Part shown: one piece after another, positions 43,836 through 51,300 of the stretch
Layout: each line of letters starts with the position of its first letter
Numbering within the stretch: position 1 is the first letter of the stretch
NCBI GenBank assembly: GCA_029243485.1
Contig: JAQWRY010000028.1
Location: 124,001 to 188,000 of the forward strand
From: Candidatus Binatia bacterium
GTDB taxonomy: Bacteria; Desulfobacterota; Binatia; UBA12015
DNA: 64,000 bases
Direction: 5' to 3'
Translations under genes and position numbers: made by a program
The notes under the pieces: generated by a model
The model's database searches: none
Told to the model about the DNA's origin: nothing
Seen by the model: the letters and a program-made list of their open reading frames with translations, nothing else

Positions 43836-45362
43836 ATGGCGAGTCGGGATTTCCTCGTCTGTGCGCTCGCCGGCCTCGCACTGATGCTGAGCGGGTGCCC
43901 GCAATCGTGTGACCCCGCGCGCCGGGCGGGGTCACCGGAGGTGTTCATCGACGGTCGCTTCGCGGAGTGGGTCGATGGGGCGCGCCTCCGGGCGGACGGT
44001 CACGACTTGTTCGTCCGATTCACGGTTCCCGAGCCGATCAGTCTCCAGGCCGCGCCGTACTCGCTGGCTCTTCTCCTCGATACTGATGGCGATGCCGTCA
44101 CGGGCTCCGGGCTCGACTACGTGGACGGCGAGACGGATGTGGGGGCCGAGCTGGCGATCGTGTTCTCGCCGCCCGGCGGTCGGCCGCGTCCCGGTGGCGG
44201 GAGTGGGGAAGGGGTTGCGGCGCTGCTTCTGCCGACGGACGAAGAAGATTCCAAGGCTCAAGGTTTCGGGCATGAAGGCCTGGATCTCGTCTTCGCCCCG
44301 ACCCACGAGGCGACCGAGTTCGAACTGCGAATCTCTCGTCGGCTCTCCGAGCAGCCTCTGCTATCCGCGGCCTTCGAGAGTGGGCGCGTATCGGCGCATC
44401 TCTTTGGGGTCGGGAAGGATACGAAGCTCCTCTGGGCGGAGGCGCTCGGGTCCATCCCGTTGCCGCCTCTTGCCGCGGTGCCGCATCGGTTGGATGCCGC
44501 CTGGCCGGCGCGATCGGCGGAGGACGTGCGCGTCGTGTCGTGGAACGTCCTCTTCGCCACGCCGATGCGAAACCCCGAGCCGTTTGCACGCATCCTTCGC
44601 GCGCTCGATCCGGATGTCGTGCTCGTGCAGGAGTGGGAGAAGGCGACAGCGGATGATCTGCGGACATGGTTCGACACGCACGTCTCGCCCGGATGGCATG
44701 CTCTAGATTCGCCCGGGTGGGGCGTCGGTGTCGTCGCGCGGGGCGAGCTTCGTCGACTCGGTCCCGAGCGCATCGAACGCCCCGTCGATGCTCCCGCGGA
44801 TAGTTTCCGACCAGATCGGGCGTTGCGACTCGCCGCAGCGGTGGTGGAAACACGACTCGGTCCTGTCGCCGCCGCGTCGCTCCATTTGAAGTGCTGCGGC
44901 TCTCCTGGTGGCTCTCAGGACCGTGCACGTATCGCGGAGGTGAGCGTGATTCGCGGTGCACTCGCCGATGCGCTGGGAGATCTTAGAGACGACGCGCCTG
45001 TTGTTCGAATCTTCGGTGGGGATTTGAATCTGGTCGGATCGGCGCATCCCCTGAACATGCTGCGTGCGGGCTTGGCGGCTGACGGCGGGGATCTCGCGGT
45101 GGCGAAGACCGACGTCTTGGGTGATCGCGCGCTTTATACGTGGCGGGGCAGGGGGTCCCGGTTCGGCGCCGGACGGCTCGACTTCCTCGCGTACGCCGGC
45201 GCGGAACTCTCTCGGGCGTTCGCCGTCGATACGGCGCGACTGCAGGACGACGTTCTCGCCGAAGCGGGGCTCGAGCGGGCCGATTCGGCGGCCAGTGATC
45301 ATCTCGCGCTTGTGCTTGATCTGCGGCCTTTTCGGAGTTCGTCTGTTACGGGAGCGGAATGA
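43836..45362 (+). CDS. Endonuclease/exonuclease/phosphatase-domain lipoprotein
   Basis: A 508-residue exported protein. The lipoprotein signal ends 'LMLSGC'. Residues about 35-215 look like a carbohydrate-binding or DOMON-like beta domain ('DGRFAEWVDGARLRADG'). An EEP domain follows: 'VRVVSWNVLFATP', the metal Glu in 'VVLVQEWEKA', 'FGGDLNLVGSAH' with Asp and Asn, 'GRLDFLAY' and the His in 'AASDHLALVLD'. All key EEP residues seem present, so it may hydrolyse phosphoesters of nucleic acids, phosphoinositides or lipids outside the cell. It overlaps the next gene at ATGA. Confidence 0.83.
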   Translation: MASRDFLVCALAGLALMLSGCPQSCDPARRAGSPEVFIDGRFAEWVDGARLRADGHDLFVRFTVPEPISLQAAPYSLALLLDTDGDAVTGSGLDYVDGETDVGAELAIVFSPPGGRPRPGGGSGEGVAALLLPTDEEDSKAQGFGHEGLDLVFAPTHEATEFELRISRRLSEQPLLSAAFESGRVSAHLFGVGKDTKLLWAEALGSIPLPPLAAVPHRLDAAWPARSAEDVRVVSWNVLFATPMRNPEPFARILRALDPDVVLVQEWEKATADDLRTWFDTHVSPGWHALDSPGWGVGVVARGELRRLGPERIERPVDAPADSFRPDRALRLAAAVVETRLGPVAAASLHLKCCGSPGGSQDRARIAEVSVIRGALADALGDLRDDAPVVRIFGGDLNLVGSAHPLNMLRAGLAADGGDLAVAKTDVLGDRALYTWRGRGSRFGAGRLDFLAYAGAELSRAFAVDTARLQDDVLAEAGLERADSAASDHLALVLDLRPFRSSSVTGAE

Positions 45363-45748
45363 TCCCGGACGTCTTCACTTGGGCCTACGACCTCGCCGTG
45401 AGTTGGCTTCCCCCGTTGCCCTCCTTGCTATGGGGAGAGACAGACGACGAGAACTCGACGTCGACCGAGGAAACCGCAACCGCGCCCGGAACCTCGGAGG
45501 CGCTAGCGCGGGCAAAGGAAGCGCTCCGGAAGATCGAAGCGGACGATACGAAATCCGCGCGAAGCTCCGCCCGCCCACTCGACGCTCGGTTTCGTTCGTC
45601 TTCTTCGTCGATTCTCGGTGGCGGTGGTGGGATCCACCGGCTGGTCGGACGACTCGAAGAGGTCGACGTCGGCCAGTTGGCGTCGCCCGATCGCGAGGCC
45701 TTGATGGGCGCGGCGACCGATCTCATGACGCGCCTTCGTCAGCGCTGA
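45359..45748 (+). CDS. Hypothetical protein, 129 residues
   Basis: Not recognised. The start is a short Trp/Pro-rich hydrophobic segment ('FTWAYDLAVSWLPPLPSLLW'), then a Ser/Thr/Glu-rich low-complexity stretch, a charged helix ('EALARAKEALRKIEADD') and a Ser/Gly-rich linker. It ends in a helical region 'VDVGQLASPDREALMGAATD'. The ATG overlaps the EEP lipoprotein stop (ATGA), so it is co-translated with it. It could be a small membrane-associated partner; no evidence beyond position. Confidence 0.55.
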   Translation: MIPDVFTWAYDLAVSWLPPLPSLLWGETDDENSTSTEETATAPGTSEALARAKEALRKIEADDTKSARSSARPLDARFRSSSSSILGGGGGIHRLVGRLEEVDVGQLASPDREALMGAATDLMTRLRQR

Positions 45749-45752
45749 AGTC

Positions 45753-46799
45753 TCACCACTCCGTCGGAAATCCCCGGAACGGGCTTTCGATGCGCTGCAC
45801 GTCCTGAAGGAGTTCGCGAGCCGGTCCTTCGGGGATGTCGGTCGGGGTGCCAAGCGTGATGCTGTCGGTGATTCCGCCGAACCGGTCCCGGAGCTTGCCC
45901 ACGAGATCATCGTACGGCGCGATGACGGCAAACGTGTCGAGCACTTCGTCCGGGACCTCGGCGGCCATCTCCTTCCACTGTCCGTTCTTGGACATGGCGT
46001 GGAGCTTCATGCCGAGATCTTCCCAGCCGTGCACCGCCAGGACCGGGTGGTAGCTGCGTGTCGAGCCGTAGAACGCGATGCGGTACCGGATCTGTTCGCG
46101 TCCCTTCGCGAGTGCGGCCTCGTCTGTTCCGGTGACGACGAATCCGCCGCCCCAGACCTCGAAGGAAGAGCGATCGCGTCCGGCCTTGGCGAGCCCCTCG
46201 CGAATCTGCGGCATCGCGACTTCGTCGACGTATTTCTTGGTGGCGAATCCGTGGAGGCGCACGCCGTCGCAGGTGCGTCCTGCGAGTTTCAGCATCGCGG
46301 GGCGCACGGCGGCGATGCTGATCGGGATGGGGGAAAGTCCGGACGGCGGCGGTACAAACTCGGGTGTCATCAGCGTGAAGCGATAGTGCTCCCCCTGGTA
46401 GTCGAGCTTCTCTCCCTTCTCCCAGCAGCGCCAGATCGCGCGGAGGGACTCCACGTACTCGCGGAGCCGGGGTAGGGGCGGCGTCCACGGCACGCTGAAG
46501 CGTCGCTCGTTGTGTCCTTTTACCTGCGTGCCGAGTCCGAGGGTGAAGCGTCCCTTCGAGTGGACGTGCAGATCCCATGCGGTGTTGGCCGTAACCATCG
46601 GGCTGCGCGGAAAGCACACGGCAATGGCGGTTCCGAGTCGCACGCGCTCCGTGGCGAGCGCCGCGAACGCGAGCGGTGCGAAGGGGTCATTGGCGATCTC
46701 GAAGCTCAAGAGGCCGTCGAACCCGGCTGCTTCGGCCGCCGCGGCCGCCGGGCCAACCTTACGCCAGTCGGTGATGGGAAGTCCGGTCTCTACTCGCAT
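45753..46799 (-). CDS. LLM-class (F420- or flavin-dependent) oxidoreductase
   Basis: A 348-residue TIM-barrel luciferase-like monooxygenase, closest in feel to the F420-dependent TIGR03617 group. Characteristic parts are 'AAEAAGFDGLLSFEIANDPF', 'RFTLGLGTQVKGHNERRFSV', 'YVESLRAIWRCWEKGEKLDY' and 'PISIAAVRPAMLKLAGRTCDGV'. Whether F420 or FMN is used cannot be told from sequence; no F420 biosynthesis gene is in the window. The 3' end is 4 bp from the convergent 129-residue gene. Confidence 0.87.
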   Translation of the reverse strand: MRVETGLPITDWRKVGPAAAAAEAAGFDGLLSFEIANDPFAPLAFAALATERVRLGTAIAVCFPRSPMVTANTAWDLHVHSKGRFTLGLGTQVKGHNERRFSVPWTPPLPRLREYVESLRAIWRCWEKGEKLDYQGEHYRFTLMTPEFVPPPSGLSPIPISIAAVRPAMLKLAGRTCDGVRLHGFATKKYVDEVAMPQIREGLAKAGRDRSSFEVWGGGFVVTGTDEAALAKGREQIRYRIAFYGSTRSYHPVLAVHGWEDLGMKLHAMSKNGQWKEMAAEVPDEVLDTFAVIAPYDDLVGKLRDRFGGITDSITLGTPTDIPEGPARELLQDVQRIESPFRGFPTEW

Positions 46800-46816
46800 A
46801 CAGGTTCTCTTTTCGG

Positions 46817-47736
46817 TCAGGAGCCGATGCCGCCCGCGTCGCGGACCGGCAATAGGATACGGAACGTGGCGCCGCCGCTGGTACGGCTCACACCGGTCAG
46901 CGCGCCGCCGTGCGCATCGACGATCGAATCACTGATGGCGAGACCCATGCCGAGGCCGTGATCGCGGGTCGTGAAGAACACGTCGAACATGTGAGCCGCG
47001 ACGTCGTCCGACAGTCATCTGGTCCATCGTAGCGACTCGTAGGAAGTTGGCGAGGGCTCCGCGCTGGATCTCCGCGGACTCCTCCGCGCGGCGGATTTCG
47101 GTCAGGTCGACGCAGGTACCGACGTAGCCGATGAACGCACCGGGCTGGTCGTGGATGGGGTTGCCGCTCGCCATCATGAGGCGATACTCCGCGTCGGCCC
47201 GTCGACCCGTCGGAAATGATTCTCGAGGGAGAACCCGATTCGCTCTGCGAACGAGTCCGTCCAGATGCGGTACGCGCGTTCCCGCTCGTCGGGGTGGATC
47301 AACTCGACCCACCGGGGCCCGAGCATCTCCTCGACAGTGCGACCGGCGAACGGAGGAACTCGCTGTTCACGTAGCTACAGCCCAGATCGAGCCCGGCGGG
47401 CCAGACGGCGAAGGGCGAGGACTCGGCCATCAGGTGGAAGAGGGCCTCGCTGTCTCGCAGTTCCGTCACCTGCTTGGTCCCGTCTCTCATGACGCCCGAG
47501 ACGTGGCGGCCGGAGGTCCCCGGGCGGGTCGCGATGCCCTCGCGGGCGTTGACCCAGCGAAGGGTGCCGTCCGGTCCTACGATCCAGAAGGTGAGATCGA
47601 GCCGCTTGTTCGCATCCGCGGAGTACGCGGCGGCACTGGCGAGGTCCCGGTCTCCCGGGTGCACCAGGTCGAGTGCACGCAGGGTCGCGTCCGCGAGTTC
47701 CGCCTGTTGGGCTTCCTGCTGCTTGTCGGTCTCCAT
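46817..47736 (-). pseudogene. Dead PAS-domain histidine kinase
   Basis: Fragments in order: an N-terminal PAS part ('TFWIVGPDGTLRWVNAREG', 'SEALFHLMAESSPFAVW'), a second PAS end in a shifted frame ('DAEYRLMMASGNPIHDQPG', 'IGYVGTCVDLTEIRRAEE'), and, after a jump, the end of a HATPase_c domain ('FFTTRDHGLGMGLAISDSIV', 'HGGALTGVSRTSGGATFRI'). The phosphoacceptor helix and the N box are deleted, and the frame changes at least twice. It cannot encode a working kinase. Its 5' end lies 82 bp from the divergent HD protein gene. Confidence 0.8.
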
Positions 47737-47818
47737 CCGCTGGCCCACCCTAGCGCGGATTCGCCGAAAATGCCGAGCGGTTCCCGGTGCCGTCCCGGTG
47801 GAGTATAAGCGGAGCCCT

Positions 47819-49315
47819 GTGGCTGGCGTCGTCTCACAAGATCGTGGCCCCACGGGCGCATCGATCGACCTTCAGGCTCTGCGCGAGAGCATCGATCGCG
47901 AGATGGATCACGAGTGCTTCGTCGCGCGACTCCAGGTCGCTCGGTTCAGCGCGGACGACATCCTCGACATCGAGCTTTCCTACAACCTCGCTAAGTTCGG
48001 CCACCACGAGCAGTTTCGTGAGAGCGGCGAGCCGTACTTCGAGCACCCGAGGGCCGTCGCGGTCCAGCTCATCGAGATCCGTACCGCGTTGCTCGAGGGG
48101 GGGCGCGAGGCCGAGGCGCTGGCGGGCGTCACGAAGGATGGGATCATCCTGGCGCTCCATCACGACACGGTCGAGGATACGAAGTTGTTCGGGGGCGCGG
48201 GGCTTCGAGGCCCGTTCGCAAAAGAGATCAGCGCCTTTCGGTTGCTGTGGGCTTACGGTGTGGATGTCATGTGCGGCATCGAGGCGCTCACCAAAGTCGA
48301 AGCGGGAGACCACGGGATCAGCCCGGCCGAGGCGAAGCTCGCTTCAGTCGAGAAGGTGACGGCGTCCGACCCGATGACGCGACGGGTGAAGCAGAGCGAT
48401 CGCCTTCACAATCTGCGCACCCTCGGCGCCACCCCGCCCGCGAAGCAGCGTCGCATCGTGCGCGCGACCGTGGAGCAGTACATCCCGAGCTGGGATCGCG
48501 ACGCGCGCGGTGACGACTCCGGGCGAGTCGTTTCGCAGATCCTGTTGGATCTGGTCAACGAGACCATCGAAGAGTTGCGGGCGTCGTGGCTAGGGCAGGA
48601 CGAGTCGAAGCTCTCGCCCGAGCCTGCGTCGGAGCCGGTTCCGATCGACCTGGAGCGCGCGACGGCCTACGAGATCCTCGACGGCATTCCCGGCCTGACG
48701 ATCGTCGAACGGCAGCTGGTCCACTTCGCGTATGACATCGCTGCCTATGGACACACCTCGACCGAAGATGCGGGGCAGGACGGCGAGCTCTCGTTCGAGC
48801 AGATCAAGGGGGCGACTTTCGACCTGATCGACGAGATGACCAAGCGCAACTCGCACGACTGGAAACTAATCGCCGCCTCTCTTTTGCGAGACACGGTCGA
48901 GCATACGTACATCTTCGGCAGCGACTCGATTGCGGGCATGCGTTACGACCAGGTCGCGGCGCGCAACATCGGCAAGGTCTTCGGCAGCGAGGTGCGTCAC
49001 CTGGTCCTGTCCCAAACCCGGCAGGAGCCCGGCCCTCGCGCGGGCGCAACCGAGTCGACGTACCTCGAGAGCCTTCAGGGGGCGGGGCCCGCGGCCGTGG
49101 TTCTGCAGATGACCGACACGGTCGAGCGACTCAAGAGAATCAACGACGTTCCGGGCGACGAGCAGAGCTCCTTCATCGAGCACCTCGAGAGGGACTACAT
49201 GCCGATGTTCGAGGTCTTCTCGGAACGAGACGGGCGCCTACAGGAGTTGATCGGGCGTTATCTCCACAAGATCCAAACGCAGAAGCGCGGCGTCGAACAG
49301 GCGCGGAACGGCTGA
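47819..49315 (+). CDS. HD-domain protein of the RelA/SpoT hydrolase type, tandem halves
   Basis: A 498-residue protein made of two related halves. The first keeps the ppGpp-hydrolase HD signature: 'GEPYFEHPRAVAVQL', 'LALHHDTVEDT' and 'QSDRLHNLRTLG'. The second half repeats the layout but reads 'SLLRDTVEHT' and 'TDTVERLKRIND', so its metal and catalytic residues are altered. There is no synthetase or TGS domain. It may be a (p)ppGpp or related nucleotide hydrolase with a regulatory pseudo-half. The GTG at 47819 has GCGGAG upstream; a longer frame upstream runs antisense to the dead kinase. The two genes may have been functionally linked. Confidence 0.78.
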   Translation: MAGVVSQDRGPTGASIDLQALRESIDREMDHECFVARLQVARFSADDILDIELSYNLAKFGHHEQFRESGEPYFEHPRAVAVQLIEIRTALLEGGREAEALAGVTKDGIILALHHDTVEDTKLFGGAGLRGPFAKEISAFRLLWAYGVDVMCGIEALTKVEAGDHGISPAEAKLASVEKVTASDPMTRRVKQSDRLHNLRTLGATPPAKQRRIVRATVEQYIPSWDRDARGDDSGRVVSQILLDLVNETIEELRASWLGQDESKLSPEPASEPVPIDLERATAYEILDGIPGLTIVERQLVHFAYDIAAYGHTSTEDAGQDGELSFEQIKGATFDLIDEMTKRNSHDWKLIAASLLRDTVEHTYIFGSDSIAGMRYDQVAARNIGKVFGSEVRHLVLSQTRQEPGPRAGATESTYLESLQGAGPAAVVLQMTDTVERLKRINDVPGDEQSSFIEHLERDYMPMFEVFSERDGRLQELIGRYLHKIQTQKRGVEQARNG

Positions 49316-49316
49316 A

Positions 49317-50522
49317 TCAGCCGAGCCGACGGGGCGTGCTCGCCGGCGGAACCCCGACGTCGAACGTTTCGGCGTCTCCGGTGGAGCTGCGCAGCTCGAT
49401 TCGGTGTTGGCCGGCGCCGAGCCAGGCGGCGGGGAGCGTGAACTCGAGGGCCGGGCCCTCGCTCGGGCGGGCAACGGGCTGACGGAGTTCGCGGCCCGAA
49501 GACGTGACGACGCGGAGTTCGAGTGGCCCGGTTCCCGGCAGGTGTGTGACGACGGTCACGTGGAGTTTGTCGCCGTCGCGCACGGCTTCGACCGGCGGGT
49601 TTCGTGGAGCTGGAGCCATCGACTCGAGTGGGGCTGCCGAGGCCGGGCGCGCCGGGGCCGGGCGTGCTGGCGGCGGAGCCATCGGCTGTATCGCAACGTC
49701 CCCCTCGAGTGCGAACAGCTGATCGCGTTTCTCGATACCAGCAGGGGCGCCGGCGCGTTCCCGCTGCGCTGTCGCGCGCTGCGCGACGACAGCCTCCTTC
49801 ATTGCCTTCCTCGCGGGTGCGAGCTCGCTAGTCACCGGGCGCCGAGCCGATTGCACGATCGGTTCGACCACGACGTCACGGCGTAGGTAGAGGAGCGGCA
49901 ATGTCACGACGAGAAGCGCGGCGTACGCAAAGGCGGGCGTCCAGATGACCCGTCCGACCTGAGTGGTCCAGGGCACGATGTCGTCTGCGTCGGCTTCGAT
50001 GTCCGGCTCGAGTGCGAATTCGATCTCCGGCTCGGGTTCGATGTCCGGTTCGGGCTCGTCTTGGGTCGGAAGGGTAGGCCTCGGAGCCGGAGTGTCGAAG
50101 CGCCTTCCGGCCGAGGAGAAGCTGCGTTCCACCACCGGCTCGCTCATCGCGAACCCGGAGGGGATGGCGTCTTCCGACTCGGGCAGTGCGGCGGCGGCCA
50201 CTGCACCGAAGTCCTCTTCGGGCGCGAAGGACTCGAGGGACTGGATTTCTTCCGTACACGGGTCGCAGGAGGCGACGTGGGCAAGGAGGCGTGTTCGATC
50301 CTTGCTGGACAACGACGCCGGGGCGTCCTGCAGCATCAGGATCTCGTCGATGGAGGGATGGGCGTCGGCTCCGAGCTCCATGTGGAGCTCGGTCCAGATG
50401 TGGATCTCGGCCGAGCAGTCCCGGCACGCGGGATAGTGCTCGCGGAACGAGAGGAAGTTCTCGTCTGTGGGATCTTCCAGGAAACCCGGGAGGTCCAGCT
50501 CCTCGATTCGTCGACAGGACAT
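49317..50522 (-). CDS. Zinc-finger anti-sigma factor, membrane-anchored
   Basis: A 401-residue anti-sigma factor. The N-terminal cytosolic part has two zinc motifs of the H-x3-C-x2-C type ('REHYPACRDCSAE' and 'LAHVASCDPCTEE'). An acidic Glu/Pro/Asp repeat ('EPEPDIEPEPEIEFALEPD') follows, then one membrane helix ('WTPAFAYAALLVVTLPLLYL'). A Pro/Ala-rich linker leads to a C-terminal beta domain ('DKLHVTVVTHLPGTGPLEL'), probably periplasmic. It sits 49 bp downstream of its likely sigma factor gene, same strand. The long extracytoplasmic part may sense an envelope signal. The ATG at 50522 is used; GTG at 50549 is possible. Confidence 0.8.
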   Translation of the reverse strand: MSCRRIEELDLPGFLEDPTDENFLSFREHYPACRDCSAEIHIWTELHMELGADAHPSIDEILMLQDAPASLSSKDRTRLLAHVASCDPCTEEIQSLESFAPEEDFGAVAAAALPESEDAIPSGFAMSEPVVERSFSSAGRRFDTPAPRPTLPTQDEPEPDIEPEPEIEFALEPDIEADADDIVPWTTQVGRVIWTPAFAYAALLVVTLPLLYLRRDVVVEPIVQSARRPVTSELAPARKAMKEAVVAQRATAQRERAGAPAGIEKRDQLFALEGDVAIQPMAPPPARPAPARPASAAPLESMAPAPRNPPVEAVRDGDKLHVTVVTHLPGTGPLELRVVTSSGRELRQPVARPSEGPALEFTLPAAWLGAGQHRIELRSSTGDAETFDVGVPPASTPRRLG

Positions 50523-50571
50523 GGCCTCGCTCAGTAGGTCTCTTCGCACGGCTCAGCCGGATCAACCAATG

Positions 50572-51141
50572 TCATGACAATCCCGCCTCGGAGAGTCGTC
50601 GACGCAGATGATCGAGCGCGCGGCGTTGGTAGCGTTTCGCCGTTCCCAGGGGCAACCCGAGGGTGTCGGCCATCTCCTGAACGGTGTGGCCCGCCCAGTA
50701 CGTCCCAAGCAGAAGGCTTCGGTCGGGCTCGCCCATGTGCTCGACCTCGGACCGAAGGCCCGCGGCGTTGGCTTCGGGGTCATCCTCCCACCCGGCTTCG
50801 AGAGAGCCCCTCGGGGGAACTCGATTCTGGTTCTCGTCTTCCCAGGCCTGGGTATCTCGCTCGTGGTGGCGTTTGCTGAGGGAGAGGCGGTCGAAGAACT
50901 TGTTGCGTGTGATGATCCGCACGTAGCCCTCGAATGCGCGTGGGTCGCGCAGTCGATCCTGCTGGGCGTTCGAAACGAGCGCCAGCAGCACTTCTTGGCG
51001 GAGGTCGTCCCACTCACCAGCGAAGTCCCACGCGCGCAGCTGCCCGAGCACTCGCGACACCAGACGGTTCACCTGCAGAACGGCTGCGCGGTCGCCCGCG
51101 AGGAGGCGTTCCTGGATCTCGGTCCAGTCCTGTCGGGCCAT
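50572..51141 (-). CDS. ECF-type RNA polymerase sigma factor
   Basis: A 189-residue sigma-70 family factor. Region 2 is 'EWDDLRQEVLLALVSNAQQD' with 'VRIITRNKFFDRLSLSKRHH' following. After a linker, region 4 is 'GHTVQEMADTLGLPLGTAKRY' and 'QRRALDHLRRRLSEAG', a helix-turn-helix. It is expected to be held by the membrane anti-sigma encoded 49 bp downstream. Upstream and divergent is the VIT-VWA protein gene, about 160 bp away, a plausible target. The ATG at 51141 fits; a longer frame upstream lacks conservation. Confidence 0.85.
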   Translation of the reverse strand: MARQDWTEIQERLLAGDRAAVLQVNRLVSRVLGQLRAWDFAGEWDDLRQEVLLALVSNAQQDRLRDPRAFEGYVRIITRNKFFDRLSLSKRHHERDTQAWEDENQNRVPPRGSLEAGWEDDPEANAAGLRSEVEHMGEPDRSLLLGTYWAGHTVQEMADTLGLPLGTAKRYQRRALDHLRRRLSEAGLS

Positions 51142-51300
51142 CGCCACCCCCCCACGGTAGCGGAGCCCGCGCCGAGCAGAAACGCGACTCCGGGGCTTCT
51201 GCGCAAAAAAGTGCTCGGCGGGTGATCCGGCAGGGCTCGGTCGCAAGACCTCCTGTTGTGAAGCCCAAGCCGAGCCCTGCGGGGCCAGAAGGAGAAGCCC

